From positions 1-64,000 of the forward strand of contig JAIYCR010000033.1 of the NCBI GenBank assembly GCA_027487905.1: 64,000 bases of DNA, in the 5' to 3' direction. The notes beneath the pieces were generated by a model. That model made no database searches. It saw only the letters and a list, made by a program, of their open reading frames with translations, and was not told the DNA's origin. This document shows positions 58,156 through 64,000 of this stretch, one piece after another. The translations under genes were made by a program, and so were the position numbers. Position 1 is the stretch's first letter; every line of letters begins with the position of its first letter. The stretch is from Rubrivivax sp. GTDB taxonomy: Bacteria > Pseudomonadota > Gammaproteobacteria > Burkholderiales > Burkholderiaceae_C.

Positions 58156-59901
58156 TCAGGCCGGCGCGCCGCTCACCCAGTCGCGCAGGATGCCGGCCAC
58201 GGCGGCGGGGTTGTCCTTGGCGAGCTGCCGGGCGCGCTCCAGCCGCTCGTCCGATTGCGGTGCTTCCAGCGCAGGTAGCCGGCTTGGGACGGGCAGTGCT
58301 TCGGCATCGGCCACCACCGTGTCCAGGCGTCCTCCCGGGCCCAGCGGCGTGAGTTCGGCCGCGGGCGGCGGGGGCGGCGCGATGGCGGCCTTCAGCGCCG
58401 GGCGCACCAGGCCGAAGAACACCAGCAGCGCGACCAGCACGGCGGCGGCCGGCACGGCCATGGAGCGCAGCAGGTCGAGCAGCCAGGGCTGCTTCCACAG
58501 CGGCACCTTGACCTCCTCGACCACCTCGATCTTGAAGGGCGCGTTGATCACGCGGACCGAGTCGCCGCGGTCTTCCTTGAAGCCCATCGACTCCTTCACC
58601 AGCGCGGTGAGCTTTTCGATTTCCTCGTTGCCCAGCGGCTGCTGCTGGACCTTGCCGTTCTTGTCGGTGCTGCTGCGGTGGTTGATGACCACCGCCGCAT
58701 TCAACCGGCGCACCACGCCGGTGGCCGCCCGCGTGACCCGCACCGTCTTGTCGACCTCGAAGTTGGTCACCGCGTCGCGGCGGCTGCTGCCGCCGGCACC
58801 GGCGGCGCCGGGCGCGCCCTGCAGGGCCTGGGCCGGTCCGTTGACCGGGGCGGTGGCCGGCGTGGGCGGCTGGTTGCTGGCCGCACCCGGCACGCCGCTG
58901 GCCGTGGCGGTGCCGGGCCCCTGCATCTCGCTGCTCTGCTGGCTGCGCACCGCCGGCTGGGCGTTGGCGCCCTGGTTGGGCTTGAACTCCTCGAAGGTGG
59001 CCTCGGTCTGGGAGAAGTCCACATCGGCGGTGACGGCCGCGCGCAGGTTGTCTCGGCCGATCACCGGCTCGAGCAGCTCGGTGATGCGCTTGACGTAGCG
59101 TGCCTCGATCTGCTGCACGTACTGCAGCTGCTGCGCGTCCAGCCCGTTGGCCGGGGAATCGGCGGCGCCCGACAGCAGCGCGCCGGTCTGGTCGAGCACG
59201 CTCACCGCCTTGGGGTTCAGGTCGGGCACGCTGGAGGCCACCAGGTGCACGATGCCGGCGAGCTGGGCGCGGTCCAGCGTGCGCCCCGGGTGCAGCTGCA
59301 GCAGCACCGACGCGCTGGGCTTTTGCTGCTCGCGGAAGAAGCCGTTCTGGTTGGGCAGCGCCAGGTGCACCCGCGCCGACTGCACCGCCGCCAGCGCGCC
59401 GATGGAGCGGGTGAGCTCGCCCTCCAGGCCGCGCTGGAAGTTCAGCCGCTCCTGGAACTGGGTGATGCCGAAGCGGGCGTTTTCGGTGAGCTCGAAGCCC
59501 ACGGTGGAGCCCTTGGGCAGCCCGGCGGCGGCCAGCTTCAGGCGCACGTCGTGCACCTGCGTTGCCGGCACCAGGATGGCCGCGCCGCCGTCGGCGTGCT
59601 TGTAGGGAACGTTCAGCTGCGACAACTGGGCGATGATGGCCCCGCCGTCCTTGTCCGACAGGTTGGCATAGAGCACGCGGTAGTCGCCCTGGCCACCCCA
59701 CATCACCAGGCTCATCACGATGGCCAGCAGGGCGGCCAGGCCACCGGCCAGCGCCACCTTGCTGCGCGCGGGCAGGGCCACCAGGCGATCGGCGAAGCCC
59801 GAGCCCGCGGCGAGGGGCGAGTTGTTCACGACTGCGACAGCTTGGGTCATGGCTTGCGTTGCGAGGCGGCCGGCGGGTGCAGGCTGCGGGGTTGCGGCCA
59901 T
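58156..59901 (-). CDS. fliF: Flagellar MS-ring protein FliF
   Basis: 581 residues. First membrane helix at about 47-66 (VALAGGLAALLAIVMSLVMWG), ring-building motif block DYRVLYANLSDKDGGAIIAQL, LPKGSTVGFELTENARFGITQFQERLNFQRGLEGELTRSI near 130, a Pro/Gly/Ala linker near 310-350, second helix near 470-490, and a FliG-binding C-terminus (ARQLAKDNPAAVAGILRDWVSG). First gene of the fliF-fliR run; divergent from fliE with 99 bp between starts. Confidence 0.96.
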   Translation of the reverse strand: MAATPQPAPAGRLATQAMTQAVAVVNNSPLAAGSGFADRLVALPARSKVALAGGLAALLAIVMSLVMWGGQGDYRVLYANLSDKDGGAIIAQLSQLNVPYKHADGGAAILVPATQVHDVRLKLAAAGLPKGSTVGFELTENARFGITQFQERLNFQRGLEGELTRSIGALAAVQSARVHLALPNQNGFFREQQKPSASVLLQLHPGRTLDRAQLAGIVHLVASSVPDLNPKAVSVLDQTGALLSGAADSPANGLDAQQLQYVQQIEARYVKRITELLEPVIGRDNLRAAVTADVDFSQTEATFEEFKPNQGANAQPAVRSQQSSEMQGPGTATASGVPGAASNQPPTPATAPVNGPAQALQGAPGAAGAGGSSRRDAVTNFEVDKTVRVTRAATGVVRRLNAAVVINHRSSTDKNGKVQQQPLGNEEIEKLTALVKESMGFKEDRGDSVRVINAPFKIEVVEEVKVPLWKQPWLLDLLRSMAVPAAAVLVALLVFFGLVRPALKAAIAPPPPPAAELTPLGPGGRLDTVVADAEALPVPSRLPALEAPQSDERLERARQLAKDNPAAVAGILRDWVSGAPA

Positions 59902-60000
59902 TGTTCGACGCGGCCCTGCGGCCGGAAGACCCGAACAGCCGCCCGAAGACGGTGCACTTCACCACCACGGCACGGGCTCCCCTGCCTAGCATCCGCTTCC

Positions 60001-60333
60001 ATGAACGTGACGCTCAAGCCCTTCAACTTCGCGCAGGCGGCGGCCCGTGCCGGCCTGGCTCCGGACGGTCAACCCCTGGGGCGGGCCCGTGGCCCCGCCG
60101 GCGGCGAGGGTGTGGGCTTCCAGCAGGCCCTGTCCAGCGCCTTGAAGGACGTGAGCCGGGCGCAGGCCGATGCGAGCCGCATGCAGCGCGAGGTGCAGCT
60201 GGACAACCCGACGGTGAGCCTGGAGGAGACGATGGTGGCCATGCAGAAGGCCCAGATCGGCTTCCAGGCGACGGTGCAGGTGCGCAACCGCCTGGTGCAG
60301 GCTTATTCGGACATCATGAACATGCAGGTGTGA
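60001..60333 (+). CDS. fliE: Flagellar hook-basal-body protein FliE
   Basis: 110 residues. C-terminal family core: FQQALSSALKDVSRAQADASRMQREVQLDNPTVSLEETMVAMQKAQIGFQATVQVRNRLVQAYSDIMNMQV. Joins the MS ring to the rod. Only rightward gene of the flagellar region; its stop lies 31 bp from the convergent PilZ gene stop. Confidence 0.95.
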   Translation: MNVTLKPFNFAQAAARAGLAPDGQPLGRARGPAGGEGVGFQQALSSALKDVSRAQADASRMQREVQLDNPTVSLEETMVAMQKAQIGFQATVQVRNRLVQAYSDIMNMQV

Positions 60334-60363
60334 TGCAGCGCATCGCCCCCCGGGGCGGACCCG

Positions 60364-61122
60364 TCATCCCAGGTTCATCAGGCGCCGCTGGCGCTGGCTC
60401 TGATCGAGGTAGCGCTGCAGTATCCGCGCCGCATCGCCGCTCAGGGACTGGAAGGCGCAGCCCAGGCGCAGGCCCGGAGCCTCCGGGCCCAGCGTGCTCA
60501 CATGCTGCACTCGAAGCCCCGCCTCCAGGCGCGTCATCGGGTCGAGGTCGATGACCACGCGCTGCAGCTGCGTGCCGGCTTCCAGCTTGGGAAGGTCGTG
60601 GGGCAGCAGCAGGGCGCAGCCGCCCAGGCTGATGTCGATCAGGCGCAGCTCGGTGGCCACGTCCGGCAGGTGCGGCAGCCGCACGCGGGCGCGCGTGCCG
60701 GTGCGCAGACCGGTCTTGACCCGGAAGGCCGAGCGGCGCTGGAAGCGGTAGATCAGCTGCGGAAAGGGCGAGCGCAGCGTGGCCGACTGCGAGCCGCGCA
60801 CCAGGGTGATCTGCGACACGTCGAACTGCAGCTTGACATTGTCCAGGTAGGCCACGGCCACGCACTCCATGGACTCGACGATGCCGTTGAGGCCCTGCTC
60901 GTCGCCCTCGGCAGCGAAGTTCACCGTCTCCATCTGGCTGTCCACCGTCCACACGGTGGTGGTGTAGACCGTGCCGTTGTCGGCGTTCAGGTGCACCCGG
61001 GCCGCGCTGTCCTGCAGCGAGCGCATCAGGTTGCGGATCTCGATGCGGGCGTCCACCCTGAACTCGCGCAGGCCGCCGTGTTGGGCGGCCAGCGAGTCCA
61101 GCGGCATCGGTTGAGTGTCCAT
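60364..61122 (-). CDS. ycgR: PilZ-domain flagellar brake protein (YcgR-like)
   Basis: 252 residues from ATG at 61122. An N-terminal YcgR-type domain (FRVDARIEIRNLMRSLQDSAARVHLN) is followed by a PilZ domain with QRRSAFRVKT (RxxxR-type arginines) near 132 and DISLGGCAL (D-x-S-x-x-G) near 172. Binds cyclic-di-GMP and slows the motor. It follows fliT by 64 bp and is probably read from the fliS promoter. A direct functional link to the HD-GYP protein at 20430 is possible. Confidence 0.9.
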   Translation of the reverse strand: MDTQPMPLDSLAAQHGGLREFRVDARIEIRNLMRSLQDSAARVHLNADNGTVYTTTVWTVDSQMETVNFAAEGDEQGLNGIVESMECVAVAYLDNVKLQFDVSQITLVRGSQSATLRSPFPQLIYRFQRRSAFRVKTGLRTGTRARVRLPHLPDVATELRLIDISLGGCALLLPHDLPKLEAGTQLQRVVIDLDPMTRLEAGLRVQHVSTLGPEAPGLRLGCAFQSLSGDAARILQRYLDQSQRQRRLMNLG

Positions 61123-61186
61123 GACCGGATTGTCTGCGCGGCGATGGGGCCTTCGCCCCCGTGGAATGACGAGGCGGCGTTGGCCT

Positions 61187-61564
61187 TCAGTGCAGGGTCT
61201 TGGGCGAGCCGGACAGCATCTGGTCCAGATCGTCCAGCCAGGGCTCGGCCAGCGTGCGGATCTCCGCATCGTTGACCAGGATGCGCTGCATGATGCGCGA
61301 CTTCAGCTGGGCCTCTTCCGGCGCCAGCGGCTGGCGGGCTGCGGTGCTCTTGAGCTGGGAGATCAACACCGCGCAGGCGCCTTCGAGCTTGACGACCTGG
61401 TCCCAGTGGCCGCGGCGGGCGGCCTCGAGCATGTCCGCGCTCGCACGCTCGATGGCCTCGTAGTAGTTGAGCAATTCGCCGCGGGAGGTCGGAGCGGCGC
61501 CCAGCGTCTCGGCGGCAACAGGCTGGAGCTCGGTGTTCACGGGCTTGGACGGCTTGATCGGCAT
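61187..61564 (-). CDS. fliT: FliT-like flagellar chaperone
   Basis: 125 residues from ATG at 61564. Mostly helical: LLNYYEAIERASADMLEAARRGHWDQVVKLEGACAVLISQLK, then SRIMQRILVNDAEIRTLAEPWLDDLDQML. Typical of FliT, the FliD export chaperone. The call relies on helical pattern and position 8 bp after fliS. Confidence 0.8.
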   Translation of the reverse strand: MPIKPSKPVNTELQPVAAETLGAAPTSRGELLNYYEAIERASADMLEAARRGHWDQVVKLEGACAVLISQLKSTAARQPLAPEEAQLKSRIMQRILVNDAEIRTLAEPWLDDLDQMLSGSPKTLH

Positions 61565-61572
61565 GGCAGGCC

Positions 61573-62007
61573 TCAGGCGTCGGAGCGAAGGGATTGAGCC
61601 GGGGCGATGGCCGACCAGGCCTCGCGCAGCGTGCCCACAAGGCGCAGGCATTCGGCCAGCGCAGCCGGGTCGTTGCGCAGGTTGGCCTGGGTGAGCCGAA
61701 GCGTCAGGTAGGCGTACAGGTCGCGCAGGTCCTGCGCCAGCGAGCCGCCCTCGCTGAGGTTCAGGCCCGGCTTCAGGCCCTCGTCGATGATGCGCACGGC
61801 GCGCCCGATGGCGCGGCCCTTCTCGCTCGTGTCGCCGCGCTGCAGGGCGCTGGAGGCATGCACGATGGCCTCGGCGAGCCCATCGAACAGCATGGACACC
61901 AGCCGGTGGGGTGTCGCATCCACGAGGCCCGTCTCCAGCGAGACGGTGCGGTACATCTGGCCGAAGGCGGCTGCGCCTTTCTGGGGGCCGGGTCGGGTGC
62001 TGAACAT
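61573..62007 (-). CDS. fliS: Flagellin export chaperone FliS
   Basis: 144 residues. YRTVSLETGLVDATPHRLVSMLFDGLAEAIVHASSALQRGD, KGRAIGRAVRIIDEGLKPGLNLSEGGSLAQDLRDLYAYLTLRLTQANLRND: the full FliS pattern. Keeps flagellin unpolymerised before export. A predicted sigma-28 promoter lies 64-90 bp upstream. Confidence 0.96.
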   Translation of the reverse strand: MFSTRPGPQKGAAAFGQMYRTVSLETGLVDATPHRLVSMLFDGLAEAIVHASSALQRGDTSEKGRAIGRAVRIIDEGLKPGLNLSEGGSLAQDLRDLYAYLTLRLTQANLRNDPAALAECLRLVGTLREAWSAIAPAQSLRSDA

Positions 62008-62070
62008 GGGTCGTGAGGCCTTGTGCTGGACTGCCGGAGCAGGCGGTGGATGCGCTGCCGTGTCCCTTCT

Positions 62071-62097
62071 GTATCGGCCCCTGTGACAGGGACTTGA
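62071..62097 (-). promoter_or_regulatory. Predicted sigma-28 promoter of fliS
   Basis: Minus strand: TCAAGTCC (62097-62090), 11 bp, GCCGATAC (62078-62071). One -10 mismatch. Would drive fliS-fliT-pilZ independently of fliD. Confidence 0.65.
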
Positions 62098-62124
62098 GCC
62101 GCCCGCAGGCCTCTTGCGGGCGGC
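62098..62124. repeat. GC-rich hairpin between fliS and fliD
   Basis: GCCGCCCGCA-GGCCTCT-TGCGGGCGGC is a perfect 10-bp stem followed by TTTT on the plus strand. For the leftward fliD transcript no T-run follows the stem, so it is at best a weak terminator or pause site between fliD and the fliS promoter. Confidence 0.6.
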
Positions 62125-62134
62125 TTTTCCGGCT

Positions 62135-63580
62135 TCAGGACTGGCGGTTCGCGCTGAGCGCGGCCAGCTGCGCCGACATGAAGGCGTTCAGCCCGCTGAG
62201 CTTGCTCACCGCCGTGTCCATCGCGGTGTACTGGGCGATCAGCCGCTTCTCGGTGGCCTCCGCCTTGGCGGTCACCTTGTCCTGGTCGGCCCGGTTGTTG
62301 GCCAGGGCCTTCTGCAAGCCGCTGGTGCGGTTGGTGATGGCGCCGTCCGCGCCCAGCAGCACGTTGGCCAGGTCGGAGAAGCGCCGCACCAGCCCCGCGT
62401 TCTGCGGTTCGGCGGTGTTCATCGCCGAGAGCGCGGTGCGCAGTTCGCCCAGGCGGCCCAGCGCGCTGTCCAGCCGGGCGTTGTTCACCGACATGCTGCC
62501 GTCGCGCTGAAGCGTCAGGCCGATGTCGGAGAGACGGCTGAAGGTGGCCGATGCGCCGCTGGGGGTGTTGATCAGCGCGCGCATGCGGCTGAGCAGCCCC
62601 ACGGTGACGCTGTCGCCCTGCAGCGGGCCGCCGGTCTTGGTGCTGGGGTCGTAGCGGGTCATGTCCCCGATGGACTTGGCCAGCTCGCTGTAGGCGGTGG
62701 CAAAGCCGGTGATGGCCGTGCGGATGGCGTCGGTGTCGCGGGTGACGCCCACGCTCACCGGCGCGGTGGTCACCCGGTTGAGGGTGAGGTTCAGGCCCTC
62801 GAGCACGCCGCTGAGCGAGTTGCCCGCCGAAGACACCTCGATGCCGTTGATGGTGGCCAGCGAGTTGGCGCCGGCCTGCATCAGCTGCATCTGGCCGGCC
62901 CCGGCGGCCGGGTCGTAGGCGAAGCGCGACAGGCCCAGAGCGTCGGTGCTCGAGCCGTCGCTGTCGGTGGCGCGCACGCGAAAGCCGGCGGTGGCGCCGG
63001 TTTCGCTGGAGCTGTAGGTCAGGCGAGCGCCGGTGCTGTCGGTGACGATGGACGCGGTGATGCCCGCGCCGGCCGAGTTGATGCGGTCGCGCATCGTGGC
63101 CAGGGTGTCGTCGGCCGTGATGACGATGGACACCGGATTGCCGCCGGCCCGCGCGGTGAAGCTCGTGCCGCCGGCGCTCCAGCTGCCGATCTCGATGGTC
63201 AGGCTTCCGGTGCCCGGGGCGGCGCCGCTGCTGGGCAGCGCCGTGGGTGCGAGCACGCTTTGTGCGCTGGCCAGGCGCTGGACGCTCACCTGGTAGCTGC
63301 CCACCGGGGCGCCGTTGCTGGCCGTCACCGCCACCGAGGTGGCGTCCGAGCTGCTGGACTGCACCGAGTTCCACACCTGCGTGCCGGTGAGCGCCGAGGC
63401 CGCGTCCTGCAGCTTGGCGAACTGCGACTGGATGGTGCCCACCGACGACATCTGCGTCTGGATGGAGCGGGCGTTTTGTTGAAGCTGGGTGAGCGGCTTC
63501 TTCTCCAGCGCGACGAGCTGGGACACGATGCCGTTGAGATCGACGCCGCTGCCGATGCCGAGCGATGAGATGGTGGCCAT
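62135..63580 (-). CDS. fliD: Flagellar filament cap protein FliD
   Basis: 481 residues. N-terminal ISSLGIGSGVDLNGIVSQLVALEKKPLTQLQQNARSIQTQMSSVGTIQSQFAKLQDA and C-terminal GLQKALANNRADQDKVTAKAEATEKRLIAQYTAMDTAVSKLSGLNAFMSAQLAAL are typical coiled ends of FliD; the middle is variable. Caps the filament and folds flagellin on arrival. Promoter predicted 36-62 bp upstream. Confidence 0.95.
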   Translation of the reverse strand: MATISSLGIGSGVDLNGIVSQLVALEKKPLTQLQQNARSIQTQMSSVGTIQSQFAKLQDAASALTGTQVWNSVQSSSSDATSVAVTASNGAPVGSYQVSVQRLASAQSVLAPTALPSSGAAPGTGSLTIEIGSWSAGGTSFTARAGGNPVSIVITADDTLATMRDRINSAGAGITASIVTDSTGARLTYSSSETGATAGFRVRATDSDGSSTDALGLSRFAYDPAAGAGQMQLMQAGANSLATINGIEVSSAGNSLSGVLEGLNLTLNRVTTAPVSVGVTRDTDAIRTAITGFATAYSELAKSIGDMTRYDPSTKTGGPLQGDSVTVGLLSRMRALINTPSGASATFSRLSDIGLTLQRDGSMSVNNARLDSALGRLGELRTALSAMNTAEPQNAGLVRRFSDLANVLLGADGAITNRTSGLQKALANNRADQDKVTAKAEATEKRLIAQYTAMDTAVSKLSGLNAFMSAQLAALSANRQS

Positions 63581-63615
63581 GGCGGGCCCTCCGGTCGGGA
63601 GATGAACGTGATCGG

Positions 63616-63642
63616 TTATCGGCCCTCGTTCGGAAGACTTGA
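63616..63642 (-). promoter_or_regulatory. Predicted sigma-28 promoter of fliD
   Basis: Minus strand: TCAAGTCT (63642-63635), 11 bp, GCCGATAA (63623-63616). Exact FliA -10 box and spacing; in the 128-bp fliC-fliD gap. Confidence 0.75.
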
Positions 63643-63708
63643 GCGCTCAATGGAGGGCTGTGTCGCCCGCCGGGGCCTGCGGCCCCTCCCGGCCGGGGTG
63701 GGCAGCGC

Positions 63709-64000
63709 TCAGTTGCGCAGCAGCGACAGCACCTGCTGGGGCAGCTGGTTGGCCTGCGCCACCATGGCGTTGCCCGCCTGCTGCAGGATCTGCGCGCGCG
63801 ACAGGTTGGCCGTCTCGGCCGCGTAGTCGGCGTCCATGATCCGCGCGCGCGCGGCGGCCTGGTTCTCGGTGGCGATCTGCAGGTTGCTGACGATGGCCTC
63901 GAAGCGGTTCTGGATGGCGCCGTAGGTGGCGCGCTGCGAGTTGACGACGTCGATGGCGCCGTCGATGTAGCCCAGCGCCGAGGTGGCCGTGCCGATGCTC
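63709..64000 (-). CDS. fliC: Flagellin, C-terminal fragment
   Basis: The frame runs from the window edge to the stop at 63711-63709, about 97 residues. The conserved D0/D1 C-terminus is clear: [31 protein letters not shown], then [50 protein letters not shown]. The 5' part lies beyond position 64000. Same direction as fliD. Confidence 0.95.
   Translation of the reverse strand, partial: SIGTATSALGYIDGAIDVVNSQRATYGAIQNRFEAIVSNLQIATENQAAARARIMDADYAAETANLSRAQILQQAGNAMVAQANQLPQQVLSLLRN

Noticed and set aside
59902-60000. Sigma-54 promoter between fliE and fliF
   Set aside because: No GG-N10-GC arrangement was found on either strand, although sigma-54-like fragments (GGCAC, TGC) occur.
62098-62128. 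Hairpin plus TTTT as the fliD terminator
   Set aside because: The T-run follows the stem only on the plus strand; the leftward fliD transcript would not end in U residues.

Overview
The window is GC-rich chromosomal DNA (coding strands show strong G/C at third positions). Gene content and order point to a motile betaproteobacterium of the order Burkholderiales, in the Rubrivivax/Leptothrix/Ideonella part of the order. The clues are a full fliF-to-fliR plus cheZ run, a recJ neighbour of the COG4255 type, and a DUF4212/sodium symporter/DUF294-CBS/exonuclease block. The genus is inference; no rRNA is present.

Layout. 1-4747: the end of a lytic transglycosylase gene, a small lipoprotein that looks like a degenerate Cu/Zn superoxide dismutase, a conserved unknown protein, and a feruloyl-CoA synthase/crotonase pair. 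4784-12009: a LysR-controlled block with three oxidoreductase-type genes (3-hydroxyisobutyrate-dehydrogenase family, ABM monooxygenase, COG4091/SAF oxidoreductase), a complete TRAP transporter and a gluconokinase, most likely for uptake and catabolism of an unidentified sugar acid or related carboxylate. 12067-19980: a nine-gene operon with a branched-chain-type ABC importer, a CYP199A-like P450, a [2Fe-2S] ferredoxin, a MarR regulator and a ferredoxin reductase. It is preceded by two TTG-N6-CAA dyads overlapping a TTGACA -35 box. The best reading is uptake and O-demethylation of a para-methoxylated aromatic acid. Together with the feruloyl-CoA pair, it makes the left third of the window a lignin-aromatic region.

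20322-47138 is mostly housekeeping: tRNA-Thr(CGT), a tandem HD/HD-GYP protein with a predicted sigma-28 promoter, an alpha/beta hydrolase, fructose-1,6-bisphosphatase, aminopeptidase N, and release factor 2 with its programmed frameshift. It continues with the DUF4212/symporter pair and a strong terminator, the DUF294-CBS protein and exonuclease, ybaK, plsY, a YciO-family protein, a PHP phosphoesterase, two PQQ-type sugar dehydrogenases, and recJ.

47187-64000 is a flagellar region transcribed leftward except for fliE: fliF-G-H-I-J-K-L-M-N-O-P-Q-R then cheZ form one run, fliD, fliS, fliT and a PilZ protein form another, and the 3' end of a flagellin gene is cut by the window edge. Predicted sigma-28 (FliA) promoters precede fliD, fliS, cheZ (weaker) and, away from the cluster, the HD-GYP gene. 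This ties a cyclic-di-GMP-type phosphodiesterase to the late flagellar regulon.

All calls rest on reading the sequence. No database search or structure prediction was run.
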